Positions 47,184 to 60,000 of a DNA stretch of 64,000 nt are shown here, piece after piece. Location of the stretch: positions 17,104,292 to 17,168,291 of the forward strand of contig NC_046304.1 in assembly GCF_004115265.2 (NCBI RefSeq), read 5' to 3'. The notes under the pieces were generated by a model that made no database searches, had not been told where the DNA came from, and saw nothing but the letters and a program-made list of their open reading frames with translations. A program made the position numbers and the translations under genes. This DNA comes from Rhinolophus ferrumequinum (lineage: Eukaryota; Chordata; Mammalia; Chiroptera; Rhinolophidae). Position 1 is the stretch's first letter; each line of letters opens with the position of its first letter.

Positions 47184-49010
47184 CTGTGGGGAGACACGGG
47201 AGACTGAGGCAGGGTCCTTGTTCTCATGGCCCTCCTCTGATCAGCTGAGAAGAAATGGTTCCTGGGCTGGGGTCACCGGCTCTGGCCACTTCCCTTTCCT
47301 TGGTAGCCCAGGTGTATCTGCCCATTTACAGCAGTAGAGGGCGCTGAAGGGCAGAGGGTGCGGAGCCTGGGGCCGCTGCCCAACCTGTCATAAGCGGCTA
47401 CCTGCTCCAGGGGTTGGCTTTGGCTTGGCAGCCCTGCCTCAGCCTGGACCCTGCCCTGGGCCTTGTAGGGATCCCAAGGAAGCTTCCTGACCTGCAAGCA
47501 ATCCTAGAACTTCCATGCATGAGGACAAGGCCCCCGGATGTTTCCTATATCCCGGGACTTCCATTCTGAGACGCAGGCACTCCCAGGATGGCAGCCGGCA
47601 CCTGGGACAGACATTCTCTGGGACAGACATTCTCTGGGCCCCCAGTCTAGGCTCATACTTGCTGTTTTGGTCTTGGAGGGGCAGGACTTTCCAGAGCCTT
47701 GTCTCCGTGGTGACAGCCTATAGACCACGAACCTAGCTGCTCAGGAGGGAAGAGGTGTGGGGCTCTGAGCTGCTCTCTTTGACGCCTAACGGGGTCTTGT
47801 CCCACCCCTCCACCAGCCACGGCCGGGCAGTGTGGTGATACCTGGGCCATGACATCATGGGACCAGATGTCTGCAGCCGATGTGAGGTGTGCTTTGCTCT
47901 CCACTTCTGAGGGTCTCAGTAACGTGGGGCCAAACACAGTAGCCAGATTGTGAAGGGACATTTTGTTGATGGGCTCCTTCTCAGCAACCCTGAAAGGGAG
48001 AAAAAAGTCATTTCTTGGCTGCCACTCGGAGCTCCAGGCTCTTGGTCTTAGGTATAAGAACTAGAACTCCTTCCTCTCCTAAGGGTAGAGACCTCGTGTG
48101 TAGGGAGGGGACTAAGCCAAGGGACCAAGTCCCCACCAATGTCCCAGTACATTCCTATAACAGAGTCCCAGGTCCTGGGCCACCCCCTGAACAGATGGTA
48201 AACTGCTAGAGCCGAGAGGACACACTCTAACACCTCTGCCTTAGAGACAGTGATGTAACTGGGCCCACAAGTTTCTCAACAATAATTCATACTCCTCACA
48301 ATCCTTTGGGTAGGTATTATCTCCACTGAACAGATGAAGAAACTAAAGTACAGAGGGATTAAATGCCTGGCCTGAGGTTACACAGCTAACAAGTGGTAGA
48401 GCTGGGATGTGGACCCAGGCAGCCTGTCTCCAGAGCCCCTGCTCCTCACTCTGTGCTTCACCCATGATCAGTCAAATTGGTGAGTGGCCCGGAGGAAGTC
48501 GGAGTGGGGGGGGGCAGGGGCCACAGGGAGGGAGCTGGAGCGCCGGCAGCAGTTACTAACTAGACCGGACGCTCTGCCCTCTGTGGTGTGATCGGAACAA
48601 CCCTAGTCTCAGATGGAGCCCAGGGGCTGTTCTTCTACTTTCCAGAAGGATCTGCCACATGGGACCCCAGAGTTGCCTTCCTTTGGATCTTTCTCTGCTT
48701 CTCTTGTATCATTGGCCAGATGCTCTGTGGATATTTCCTCTGAGTGAGAGCAGGGGCTGCCATCTGTGGCGGGTGTCCAGCCAGCCCAGTATGACCCAAC
48801 CCATCAGAGAGGCCTTGGGCCTCCCCAGTCCTCGGACATGTTTCTGGGACTGAGACCCACCCCCCCCCAGCAGCGGCTCTCACCCCACTCCCAAGTTTCC
48901 CATCATTCCCACCCTCCAGGCAGGAGTCATGGACGTTCCTGCTGACTGCTTTGGAAACGGGCAGACAAACACTGCCATGCCAGGAGGCAGCTGTGCAGCT
49001 GACCCTGCCG

Positions 49011-49055
<45 letters not shown>

Positions 49056-52000
49056 TGCACGCACACACCCCCCCCCACCACCACTCCCCCGGCCAGAGGG
49101 CCAGATGTGGGAACACACTGTGCCCGGTTCCCAGGGTAGAAAACAATGAATTTTCCCTTCCCGCTCCTCCTCTGTGCGTCCTCCCCACAGTGCTCGCCAA
49201 ACTATTTGGGAATTGGTTGGAGCTTTGTTCCTGGCCAAACCAGAGGGAAAATGTCTCATAATGGGAAAAACAAGACAGTAGCCCCAGGCGTTTCCAGGTC
49301 TCCCCTGGCCCTCCTGAGCCTGGCCTGACAGAGCCATCGCTGCGAGCCTGGGCCGGAGGGCTGGAGCTGAGCTCAGGGAGGACCCAGCAACCCAGTCCTG
49401 GGTGGCAGATTTAAGGGACACCCAGGGACTCTTCCTCCCCGACTCATACCCCAGACCAGTCCTGGGCTCAAAAGGGAGTGACAAGGCCACCTTCGGGGCT
49501 CGTTTCACTTTGAACTTTGCCACAGGCATCAACGGTAGCAGCTCCTGGTTTGACCCGATATAGAAAGAGCAGGGGAGAAGGTGGGAAGGGCCTCAGTTTA
49601 GGATTTGGGAGGATTCTAAGGACACAGCCCTGCTAAGCACAGCGAGTCCCTGCTGGGCTGGGGACTCAGTTTCCCTATTTATCTGTTAGATGAGGTGTGG
49701 TCAAGACCAGAGGATTTCAAACTTTTATGACCCATAATAACGAACACGCTTGACATTGTGAAGTACACGTGGGCGTAGGTAACTGAACAGGACACCAGGA
49801 CATGCATGCATGCCCACAGCCTGCCGTGCACCCTGACGCTGTCTATTCTTTTCATTTAAAATGTGCTAAGTTGACTGACAGACGTGCTGACTATACAGTC
49901 CATCTCTAGTCCCTGGCTCTAACCCTGCTTTTCTAAGCATTTTATGGCCAATATTTGAGGTTGCTGTTAGGACCCAAATTGTTCTTAAAACAGAAGAATG
50001 TGAGTACAAGCATCTGAAGAGCAAACCCTCACCCTGCTATGGATGGCCCAGCAGAGACCAGCAACCATGAGGAGGTGGGTCCCACAGCAGATGTGTCCTC
50101 CCCGGGGTCCCTGCCCTGGGCCACCTGCCCTCACCTTTTCAAGTGTTCCAGCAGGAAGAGGAAGGTGATGAGGTTGGGGTCGGGCAGCGAGCGGAGCAGG
50201 TGCATCATGCAGTTTTCCTTGGCAGCAGGGTCTGACAGGGCTGTGGAGAGAAGAGGGGTTCAGGTGGGGCTCGGCTCCAGGGCAGGGAGACCCTAGCCAG
50301 TGCCCCCCTGGTCAGGAGTTTGTAGGACCCTAAGGGAGAGGCCAGGCTGCCTGGGGTCAGGGAAGCAGACCCTGCAGGGAAGGGCCAGGTATCTTCCGGA
50401 GGGCAGGCTATTAACAGCTGGCTCCTACAGGAGGCGGCACCCACAACCTGTAGCTCAGCCAGGAGGCAGGCTGGTGGGGAGCAGACGCCCTTCCTCCCCT
50501 CACTGCATACGCCTTTGCAGCTGGTACCATCCCACATCGCCAGTCGGTAAGGCTCAGTTTAAGACGACGACGGCACTGGCGTGAATGCTTGCTTTCTCCA
50601 CCTCCAAGGCTGGAGCGCGGCAGTGAGCCGACCTCCGTGGGGCTCCTCGTTCCCTTGGTGGCTGAAGCCCTGATCCGCCCCAGGAGGAGAGGCAGGAGGG
50701 ATGAGGCCAGGACCAGGTATGGCCCGGGCGGGTGGAGGCCAGAGCCCCGGGGGCCAGGACCCTCAGCTTCCTTCACCGCCATGGCACAGGTGAGAGATGG
50801 GAGAGTGCTCCTTCTGGAAGGCTCAGCACCAGCCATCCCAAGTGCACATCGGCTCAAACAGGCTTCTCCCTGGCTCTGGGGTGCCGGCCCCTGACCACCC
50901 ACCCCAGGGCAGATTTCCCCGGACACCCAGGTTTCCAAGCAAGGAGGTGAATGTCCAAGGAGGAAGCACAGAGGGCAGCCCATAGGACAAGAGGGAAGAG
51001 AGGCAGGTGTGAGAGGGTCCGGCCTCTGGCTCAGGGCCCAGCAGGCCATACCTCGCCCCCCGGCCATTCAGCCCCGCGCCCTGGTGCACTGGGCAGATGC
51101 ACGAGCAAGGGAAGCCAGACTCATGCTGCCCTTCACTCTGCGGGCGAGGAGGCCTCTCAGCCCGCCTGCGGGTCCCCAGAGCCTCACCAATGCCCTCCAT
51201 GAAGGCAGGGTAAAGTCGGTCTGTGAGGAGGGGCTCGGGCAGCTCCCGGAAGTAGAGCTTGAGGGTGCCGGCGATGGCATTGATGTCCATGTCACTGAGC
51301 ATCAGCAGGATGTCCTTGTTATCTGCAGAGGAGGTGCGAGGTAAGGGCCACGGGGGCCCAAGCCACCTCTCCCCCACGTAGCCCTCAGCTGGTCGGGTGG
51401 CTCTGTCCCATCTGCTACTCATCTACCACCCGCCAGCGGTGCCCCCACCCACTCTGTCTCTGGTCTGGTCTCCCCCAGGCAGGAAGCAGGTAGTGCCCAC
51501 AGGTGGTCCGTGACTCAGCACCGTGGGGGAGGGCAAGGGGAGCATCAGCTGGAGTTTGGGATCCACATTCACGCCCTCCTTCCAAGTGGAGTCCCCCCTG
51601 GCTAAGCCCTTCTCTGGAAGGCACTGTACATTTTTCACACCTAAAATCATGTCCCGACAAAGCCTGAGCTTCCAGGTTGCAGAGAGAAGCTGTGCGTTGA
51701 CACGTGCCCAGCCCCCTACCCCAGGCTTCCTGATCACCCAGGAGCCCCTTCTCAGCTCCCGTGGAATCAGCACTGCCTGGCCAGTCCTGGTTTCCTGACT
51801 ACTGGACACGCTGCTGCTGCTGCAGCCTGAACTCGTGAGATGGGAGAAGGAAGACCCAGAAAGATCAAGTCCACTACCGAGGAGTTTGCAGCCCAAGCTA
51901 GAGGCGGCAATGCCCCTCCCAAAGGACAGCCAGGGCCCTGGAGACAGCAGAGGGGAGCCCGAGCCAGCCAGCCCGGGCTCCAAGCCTTTCCTGTCCTTGC

Positions 52001-53697
52001 AGCCCCCAGGTACCCAGGTGCTAGCAAGACAGTCAGGAACTCAGACTCTGGAGTCAGAAAGATCTGAGTTTAAGTCAGGCTGTAAATCTACAAGCTGGGT
52101 GATCCTGGGTGAGTGACTTGGCCTCTCAGAGCCTGTTTCCTTATCGGTAGCAATGGATAAGAGACTGGGGATTACATGAGAAAATGCAGGACGAGCCTTT
52201 GCTACAGGGACTTGGAAAAGGTGCACCCCAAGCCACTGGATTGTAGTTCACAGACCAGGGCTCCTCTGCCATCGGCTACTCGGGGCCTCTCCACTGAGAA
52301 GGCCCTGCCGGTGCCACTGGGCTCTCCTACCACCCCTGCGAGCCTGCTGGAGCAGCCTCTCCCCGCTGCCACGCGGGCTGGGCCTCCCAGACTCACTGGC
52401 ATCAAAGACGGCCTTCAGCGCCTGGATGTCGGTGGCCACCCCGGATATCCGGTAGATGCCGACCTCCTCGATGCCCCTCTTCTCCACCTCCTCCACGCAC
52501 TGCCGGACGATGTAGGGCACCTTGGAGCGCTCCCGCCTGGGGTAGGGGGGCGGAAGGGGGAATGTGAGGGAGCGGGGAAGGAGGCCTCCCAAGGATAGCT
52601 ATGTGGCCCCCTCCCCATGTCCCCTGGCCTTGAAGCGCTCTAGCCTCTGGAATCCGGAGGTAGGGGACAAGGAAAGGGCTGAGAAAGACCAGCCATCCCC
52701 CCCCCACACAGCCCACCCAAGACGGGTGTGCTGAGGGACAGCAAAGGACAAAGGTGGGAGGACATTTTGGGAAATAAGCCCAAAGACTGAGGACAGAATG
52801 TTCCTTAGAACAGAGGTATCAGATTCAAATGCTGTGGAAAACCAGCAGGTAACCTACACAAGAGGTATGGGTCAGATCCTGGAGACACAGGGATGGTGGT
52901 GAGCTGAGGACGCATGCCCTGTCCCAAGGGACAGCCAGCCACCCCTTGGATTCTAGCCTGCCACGGCCAAGTCAAAACGCGGGCCACCGTTGTCATATCT
53001 TCTCATTTCTTACGAGAAGCTGATGATCTAGGATTTTCACATGCAATCCCCCGATGTTTCCATGCTGGCTCATTTATTTCTAAAGCAGCGTGTGACACAG
53101 GGAATACACCTCTGCAGGCCACGTTTGGCCTCCAAACTGGCCATCATAACTATTGAACTAGAGGGTGACTGATTGGGGGCCAGAAGTGGTCAGGGAGGGC
53201 GGGAAGCCAGGGCCTGGCAGGGACCCAAGCCGCGAATGCCAGCACTCGGACACGGGAGGTAGCACCTACTTCGTCACCACGCTGATCTTCACCCCAAAGA
53301 CGCCAGTCTGCTTTTTGGAGGGGGTCCTCTTCAGGCTCATATCTCGGCTGGTGAACTTCATGGAGAATTCCACTTTGATCTGATTGGGGGTGAGGCAGGG
53401 CATGCGTGGCTGAGGAGTGCTCCCCAAACCCAGGGTCCCCCTCCCCAGGACTGCAAACAAGGTCTACCTCTAGCACCCAGGGCTCCCTGAAACATCTGCA
53501 GGGTGGGAGTGGGAAGGGTGTAGGCAGAGCAGAGGGGCTGGGCTAAGGGGACAGGGACAGGACAGCACCCTGAGGACATCAGCCAGAGGCCGGGCTGCCC
53601 ACCCACGGCGCAGACATTTCCCATCTCTCTGGCTCACCCCGTTCATCTCAATCACATCTGTGTGCCAGTTCTTGGTTTCTACAGTCTGTGGATCCAA
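47094..53697 (-). CDS. ABR: ABR, last seven coding exons (RhoGAP domain)
   Basis: C-terminal 262 residues of active BCR-related protein, a cytosolic and membrane-associated regulator with Dbl-homology, PH, C2 and RhoGAP domains. The RhoGAP part stimulates GTP hydrolysis by Rac and Cdc42. Exons, in transcript order, are 53697-53638, 53379-53270, 52536-52397, 51322-51188, 50240-50135, 47989-47842 and 47183-47094. Lengths sum to 789 bases in frame with a TAG stop. The GAP motif GIYRISG carries the arginine finger, and [19 protein letters not shown] and [13 protein letters not shown] are the other RhoGAP hallmarks. It ends [11 protein letters not shown], as in the human protein from memory. The DH, PH and C2 exons are upstream, beyond the right edge. 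Confidence 0.97.
47329..47346 (+). promoter_or_regulatory. CTCF-like motif in ABR last intron
   Basis: CAGCAGTAGAGGGCGCTG fits the CTCF core (CANNAGRGGGCGCT). Intronic in ABR (47184-47841), about 3 kb from the convergent gene ends. Sequence match only. Confidence 0.45.
47842..47989 (-). CDS. ABR: ABR RhoGAP exon (C-terminal part)
   Basis: Finishes an Arg codon, then [40 protein letters not shown] and IWSHDVMAQ, 49 codons. It carries the conserved [13 protein letters not shown] helix of RhoGAP domains. Acceptor TTTCAG, donor GTATCA. Confidence 0.96.
48270..48463 (-). mobile_element. MIR-family SINE
   Basis: GGGTAGGTATTATCTCCACT, GATGAAGAAACTAAAGTACA and GGTTACACAGCTAACAAGTG with GTAGAGCTGGGAT, reverse MIR. 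In the ABR intron 47990-50134, which otherwise holds a (CA)n run. Confidence 0.8.
49012..49069. repeat. (CA)n microsatellite
   Basis: About 20 pure CA units followed by CGCATGCACGCACACA; Z-DNA-prone. The long open frames crossing it are repeat artefacts (HTHTHT / VCVCVC). Confidence 0.95.
50135..50240 (-). CDS. ABR: ABR RhoGAP exon
   Basis: Encodes the end of Ala, then [20 protein letters not shown] and [14 protein letters not shown] plus two bases of Arg. Acceptor CCACAG, donor GTGAGG. Middle helices of the GAP fold. Confidence 0.96.
51188..51322 (-). CDS. ABR: ABR RhoGAP exon
   Basis: Encodes [40 protein letters not shown] and MEGI, with split codons at both ends. [12 protein letters not shown] is the second signature of RhoGAP domains. 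Acceptor CTGCAG, donor GTGAGG. Confidence 0.96.
52030..52185 (+). mobile_element. MIR SINE
   Basis: CAGACTCTGGAGTCAGAAAG, GTTTAAGTCAGGCTGTAAAT and TGGCCTCTCAGAGCCTGTTT with CCTTATC, forward MIR. In ABR intron 51323-52396. Confidence 0.85.
52397..52536 (-). CDS. ABR: ABR RhoGAP exon with arginine finger
   Basis: Encodes [40 protein letters not shown] and KAVFDA, with split codons. GIYRISG carries the catalytic arginine that RhoGAPs insert into the GTPase active site. Acceptor CCCCAG, donor GTGAGT. Confidence 0.97.
53270..53379 (-). CDS. ABR: ABR exon between C2 and RhoGAP domains
   Basis: Encodes [20 protein letters not shown] and [16 protein letters not shown] plus two bases of Lys. [11 protein letters not shown] is shared with BCR and leads into the GAP domain. 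Acceptor AATCAG, donor GTAGGT. Confidence 0.96.
53638..53697 (-). CDS. ABR: ABR 60-base exon
   Basis: Encodes exactly [20 protein letters not shown] in phase 0. Acceptor CCACAG, donor GTGAGC. It follows the C2 domain, whose exons are not in the window. Confidence 0.95.
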
Positions 53698-53959
53698 CTG
53701 TGGAGAGAAAAAGAAAGAGAACATGAGTGAGAGAGAATGATAGCTCAGAGACTAAGCCAGAGCTCTCTCTGCTGCTCACCAACTGCTCATAAGCTCGCTA
53801 AATGGTCAGGAAGACAGAATAGGGGCCTGATGCTCATGTTGAAATCAACCCTTCAGGGTGGCTCCAGTCCCCAGCCTCACCTGCTCTGGCGAGTGAAGAA
53901 TGCTCTCCACCCCGCCCCACTCTGTGAAGGAGGTAGGGCACACTGTGTAGGTACTTTTG

Positions 53960-54085
53960 CCCATCACATCTCATTCACTCCTGACCACGCCCCTGTGAGA
54001 TGGGATTATCACCCATTTCACAGATGCAGAAACTGAGGCTCACAAACAGTAAGCAGCTTACTTGACCACCTGAATTGGAGTCCAC
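53960..54085 (-). mobile_element. MIR-family SINE fragment
   Basis: ATCACCCATTTCACAGATGC and AGAAACTGAGGCTCACAAAC, reverse MIR core. In ABR intron. Confidence 0.75.
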
Positions 54086-54114
54086 AGGAGGGGAGGTAGC
54101 CTGTGCTGTGGAGG

Positions 54115-54330
54115 TGCTGAATGGGAGGCAGTGCAATGTAGAGGTGAAGGGCCCACTCTCGGGTCAGTCTGCTGGGTCTGAACCCCGACTCCATCGCTTC
54201 CAGCTGTGTGACCTTGGGAAGTTTTAACCTTGCTCGCTAAGCCTCATTTCATCTGTTCATTTTGCCAGTAACAGAACTCACCCCATTGGATTGTTGTGAA
54301 GACTCAGTGAGATAACTTGGGGTAAGTGGC
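54115..54330 (+). mobile_element. MIR SINE
   Basis: GCTGTGTGACCTTGGGAAGT, GCCTCATTTCATCTGTTCAT and TGGATTGTTGTGAAGACTCA; forward orientation, directly after an opposite-strand MIR. Confidence 0.8.
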
Positions 54331-56289
54331 TGTCCCCCAAGAAGCTAACACTCTGCAGGGGTGACCCCTGCCTGGAGGAGGGGCGACAGGGGAGGCTCGC
54401 AGGCCTCTCTCACAGGGGACTAGACAGGACTCCGTTTCTCTCACCCAGTGGCCTTCAAACTGTTTTTCCTTGTGCACCCACAAAATAATTTTGAAAAACT
54501 ATGCACTCCCTGGCACATTTTTAAATCAACATCTGAATATTTCCAAAGCAAGTTTAAATAGTTGCAAGGAATAGAATTTCCAAAATAATGTAAATATTTA
54601 CATCTTAAAATAAAACTGTTACCTCATTCTTTTAAATGTGTTCCGTGAAATCCAAACACCATAGGGATTTGATACCCACCATCATCCACTTAAAAAAGAC
54701 ATGAACAAGCTCTTCTTTCCCTTGTAGAAACCCTGAATTGCTTCTTTTTCTCCTTGAATTTATGTTTCTATTCTATTTCTACTAAAGAATGTTGTCCTAG
54801 TTTGTACCTTTCTAGTTTAAAGGCTTTTATTCCTCACCCTATTCTATTTTGCTTCAACAAAAATGTCTGTATGAAAGGAAATGAAAAATTTTCCGCGACC
54901 ACAAGGCCCCAAATAGTCAAAACGTATTCTGTTTTAGTTATTACAATGATGAGCAGGACACAATCCAAAAAATTAACCAACATATCACACGTGTTAATAA
55001 ATATTCAGCAGCCAAGTACCATTCTGGTGGACCTGCATCTCTGAAGGAGACGGGGAGAGCATTTTTCTGTTTGAGCTCATGGATGTGTATGAATATTATT
55101 TTTTGCTAGGCTGAAACAGGGCTCAGCATCGATTCTGTTCTTATTTTGGGGGTGTTTCTAAAGATGTAAAGAATGAAACAGCTTGTTCACATAAAGAAGT
55201 AGAAGGGGCTGAAAATAGTTTTATTCCAGCAATGTTATGCCATTTTTAACCTCTTTCCTCATTATTTGCCTTAAATTGCATATATACCTAATATCAAAAT
55301 TTATTCTAAATGATCTCTCAGCTGACTATTTCCATTAGTTTTGCAGAAAACAAAGAACGGGAAAGGATTTGTAACCCAGCCATTAAAATCTTTCACTTTC
55401 TACACCAACATGGCCAGCGGCCCCTCTGCTGGCCCCCCAGGAGGTCTCTGCAGAGGAAGAGAAGGGAAGGTGAAAGGTCCTCACAGCAAGACCGCTGTTT
55501 GGCAACAACACCCATGGGAGTTGAGGATCTGCAAATGACTCCCTGCAAACTCCCTGCCACGTACCCCTTGGGAAGTCTCTGCACCCCCCAGGGACATGTG
55601 CACCACAGTTTGAACACTGCTGCTCCAACAGGCCTCTCATCACAGAGGAAAACGATCCAGGTCAGCCCAGGACAGGCCAGGCCCTGGGGCTTCCTAGAGC
55701 CCAAAGTAAGTCCCTCTGGCACCTGCTGTCACACACATAACCAGCTGGGGACAGGGGGCACCCAAGTGCCTGATGGAGTCTGGGGGCTGCATCTGGGCCA
55801 GCTTTCGCCCCGGCCCAGCCTTCAGCAGTCAGTTCCCTGCCCAGAGGAGGGACGGAATTGCAAACAGGAGAGGAGCAGAGCAGTGTGGAGAGAATGAAGC
55901 ACCCCACCATCCCTGCCGCAAGCACACAGGGAAGCGTGTGGGACTCACCAGCCCGCGGCTGCTCAGGCTCTCTTTGCCAGAAGGCCTGGGGCCAAGTGTC
56001 CTACTGGGTCCCCAAGGAAGCCCCGACGTTGGCCTCACTTTCCTGAAGCCTCCCCCCACAAACTGCTTTTTGTCCCAAGCCCTCACTGGACCCTCATCCC
56101 ATCCAGAATGCGGGGTCTTCGTCACAGGGCCTGGGTCTGTCCCCAACCCTGTCCTCCAGCAGTGGCCACCTGAGTTGGAAGATCTCATTTGCTCAAGGGA
56201 GGCAAATGCCACCCTTGGGACAGACGTTCTGAAGTGACCACCCCCCACATTTTCCCTACAGTATTCTCCTAAGTCCTTTTTCCTTTTCT

Positions 56290-56545
56290 TGTTTTCACTT
56301 ACAGTTGACACTCAATATTGTTTATATTAGTTTCATGTGCGCAGCATAGTGGTTAGCTATTTATATACTTTACAAAGTGACACCCCCGATGAGTCTAACA
56401 CCCACCTGGCACTAGACATAGTTATTACAATATTATTGACTATATTCCCCATATTGGACTTTACATCCTCATGACTATTTTGTAGCCACCAATCGGTACT
56501 TCTTAATCCCCTCCCTTTTTTCACCCAGCATCCCAAGTCCCCTCG
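56290..56545 (-). mobile_element. L1 3' UTR fragment, antisense
   Basis: ACTTACAGTTGACACTCAAT, GTTATTACAATATTATTGAC and CATCCTCATGACTATTTTGT match the reverse of the same L1 3' end seen at 7851 and 28748, here longer. In ABR intron. Confidence 0.65.
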
Positions 56546-56689
56546 TGTGACCACCCCTTTTAATGCACGCCCCTCTCTGAATCAGCGTAAACCTCAGGTG
56601 AATTCCATGGTCCTGGCCCCTGGCCAGACTGACCCCCTGCCACTCCCCCACCCCAGCCTCCCCTGACCTGCCATGGACTCAGCCTGAGT

Positions 56690-56875
56690 GAGGAGAGTGT
56701 GGCGATTGAGTCAGACTGATCTGGGTCCAAATGTTCGCTCTTCCACTCAACTGTGTGAATTGGGGCAAGGCACTTAACCTCCTTGAATCTCAGTTTCCTT
56801 GTGGGGGTGTCCACACCTCCCTCAGAGGGTTGTTACGGAAAATAGTAACATGAAATGACCTACTAGGAGCATCCC
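56690..56875 (+). mobile_element. MIR SINE
   Basis: TCTGGGTCCAAATGTTCGCT, GGGGCAAGGCACTTAACCTC and CTCAGTTTCCTTGTGG; forward MIR. Confidence 0.85.
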
Positions 56876-56879
56876 CTCT

Positions 56880-57085
56880 AAGTCTGGCACTATTACCGAC
56901 CTTTTATATTACAGCACCTCAATTAATCATCATTACAAGCCTGTGAGGTGTAAGCCTTTCTAGCTGCTCCCATTTTACAGATGAGGACACTGAGCCTTAA
57001 AGAGAACGAGGAACTTGCCCAGTGCCACACGTCAAGGAAATGAGAGCTGGGGGACAAAAATCAAGTCTCCCTGACTCACCTGCTC
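56880..57085 (-). mobile_element. MIR-family SINE
   Basis: CCCATTTTACAGATGAGGAC then ACTGAGCCTTAAAGAG and AACTTGCCCAGTGCCACACG, reverse MIR. With 56690-56875 it makes a tail-to-tail pair. Confidence 0.85.
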
Positions 57086-60000
57086 TGCTAAACCTGCAAG
57101 ATGATATGTAAAGCACCTGGCCTGGTGTCTGCACCTTTCAGTAACAATGGTGAATGCCGTTACCATTATTTACATAGAAAGGAGACATCAGGGCTCCTGG
57201 TGCGTGCTTTGGCACCATGGGCAGACCTGGGTGCTGGCAGGCTGCCGCCAGTACAATCCTTCCATTCCTTCCCTCCCCACTTCTTCTGTTCTAGCAGCTA
57301 GGGAGCAGCCCTACATGTTCCTGGGAGCACCTGAGACAGGAAAAGCAATTCCTGATGCTAAGGCCCAGTGCTAGCGAGCCCTGCTTCTTCCAGAAAGCCT
57401 TCCTGGCATTATTCGGAATCTTCAGGTCCCCTCTGTCGCTTGCACTAACACCCGTCCCTCTGCAGCCTGCCGGTACCATTTGCTGTTATTTCACATGTTC
57501 GAGCCTGTCCGAGGCGGCCCTTTTGAGTTTTACTGGGAGTTCCCACCACGGTCATATTCCTGATCCCCTCTACAGGTGTGCCCTGGTACCCCGAGGGCCT
57601 GCCCAGCCCCTGGGCTCTCGACAACGAAGCTCTGTCTCCCAGGAGGCCAGCAGTCTCCAGAAACAAAGTCTATTTCAGGATGTCACTTAAATACAGAGAA
57701 GGGAGGGTGAGGAGTGGAGAGGGACATGGCACATTTTCCAGAGAAATCATGCTGCCTGAATTGCTGTGGCTATTTATAACCCCTGGGAAATGTGGACGCT
57801 GCTATTTCCTGATTAGATTAGTGCTACGGGCAGAGGAGCCAGCCCCTGGGATGGCAGGGGATGGGGACACCTGACCGTTCTCACCCTCTAGTCCCAGCAG
57901 ATAGGGGCCAACCACCGGTCCTGCAGAGACCTCCAGAGGGCCCCTCCTTCACCTTACAGGTAATACACACACACACAGTGGGACTGGAGACAGAAATGGA
58001 CCACAGAACATACTGAATGAGTGGGCCATACACAGCCCCTGGGAGCAGCTCAGTCATGTCCTTCTGCCTTTGCGTTTGGACTTGGTCAGATCACAACTGC
58101 ATATGCAGACCTCTTTCTCCCAAGGAGAATCAGCAGACCTGAGAGAACCACCAGGCTCCTTGCAACAAAATCCTGGTCCCCACCTAAGGAGACTGTAGAT
58201 TCTCAGGGAGGGTCTGGCAGGTGGTTGGGGAGGCCTTCTCCCCTGGCTGGGCCTCAGCGGCCTCATGTTTAGGACAGAAAGCACCCCCGTGGTCTTGCAG
58301 GGGAGGCTGAGAGGATTTGAGGATCTGAGGCCAGGGGAGGATGCTGCGTGCCCAGCTGAGCGTCCTCCAGACAGTGGCTATCACCCCATGTTGGGAATAT
58401 CCTCAGGGGTCTCCTCTGACAGGTCTAAGCCCCTCCCCTCAGCCCGCTGCTCACCAGCCAGGAGCAGGTGAGCTGAACACTTCCCTTCCCTCTGGCTTCA
58501 GGGCTGTTCATGGCCACCTCCCAGTGCTTGGGATTTCGGAGGTACCTGCGAGTCTGGGGTCCCTATCCTGCTTCCCCTAAAGGTGACAGAGCGCACATTC
58601 AAACCTAGGTCCTTCTAATGGTGGGTGAGTCTTCCCACGATACCACATGCCCTCAACCACCCAGCTTGCCCAGTCTTCTGGTGACTTCCGCTGCCACTCC
58701 TCCACCCCACCATCACACGGGCTATTTCAATGTACAATAGGGGCCTATGGTGGCCCCGTCTATGGGCAGTGGGGATGACCAGTCAGAACCAGAACTAAGG
58801 ACCAGTAGAGGGGCAGGTACAGGCCCAGAACAGCCATTCATGGGACATAGTGACGAGCACCACTGAGTATTCACCAGGGTCCCAGGGGCTCCCAGGCCTC
58901 CGCTTCCCTCTCCTCAGCCCCCCGATGTGGAACCCCTTCCCTCAGACCCTCGCTCTGGCATTTCCACAGCACACGCCCCAGAGGGCCCGAGCAGCACACC
59001 TCCCCGGCACAGCCTGTTTGACCCCCTGTCCCTCTCGGGGACCCACCTCTGCCCTTTCTTTCACTCCGGCACTGCTTTGCCCTTGGCTCTCTGAGCCTGG
59101 GTCTGGCATCCTGGGCCTGTCCTGTGGGGACGTGGACATCCCCTGAAGCCCAGAGCCGTTTCTAGGGCTCATAAAACCTAAGTGCGTCTTAACAACAAGG
59201 GCAGTCAATCCAGTCCACTGAAGCTGTCACCCTAAGAGGTGAGCGGGGTACTGAATGGAAGGTGGAGCTGTGTGGCCGTGTTTCTGGGGATACCTGCCAG
59301 AGGCTGAGTGCTGGGCTGTGACCAGTCCCTGAGCCAGGTGTCTGGTCTGACTTGGGAGGGGGAGTAGGAGGGTGGGGGTCCACTTCCTGTGGCTCCCAGG
59401 CCAGTGGCCACCGTGGCGATCCTGCCCTTCCCCAAGTGCATCCACGTGCTCTGGGCTGGGTTCCCTTGGGATACCAAAGCCAGCCTGTCATTGGGACAGA
59501 CCACAGGCGTGAGAGGCATGGGAGGGCTGGCAATGGGGGGAACAGAGAGCTGCCAAGGCCTGCCTCTCCTCCCTCTTGGGGAGGGTACTGGAGGATTCTG
59601 TCAACGTGGCCACTCGGAGAGAAACTCAGAGAGGCAGGGCGGAGTGGGAGGGGGACACCAGGGCCTATTATCCCGGCTTCCCGCTCAGCAACTGGGTCAA
59701 GGGAGACCTGGGTCAGGCTCAGTAAACTCAGCCATCTTCCCAGAACCCGTTCCCCCCCAGGCCGATCTAGCTCTGCCCTCCAGCCCTCACCTGCAGGCAC
59801 CCACTCCCAGGCCAGCACAGACAGGCTTCTGGAAGGCACCAGGATGAGGCCACTTCGCCTCCACTTGCCTTCCCCTCCCCCTCCCCAGAACTTTGAAGTT
59901 CCCAGAGGCCCACATATGGAAAGGGTTTAGCAGCTCTGAATGAGGCTTTGATTGAAGTCAGGTTAACCTTAGCACCACCGACCTGCCTTTCGCAGTGCTC

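Noticed and set aside
48880-49532. Open frames with long HTHT/VCVC runs
   Set aside because: Translations of the (CA)n microsatellite in an ABR intron.
50411-51067. 218-codon minus-strand frame between ABR exons
   Set aside because: It lies in an intron between proven exons (50240 and 51188), has no homology and uses GC-rich chance codons.
59189-59839. 216-codon minus-strand and 192-codon plus-strand frames
   Set aside because: GC-rich ABR intron; no domain, no splice context, and composition like chance frames.
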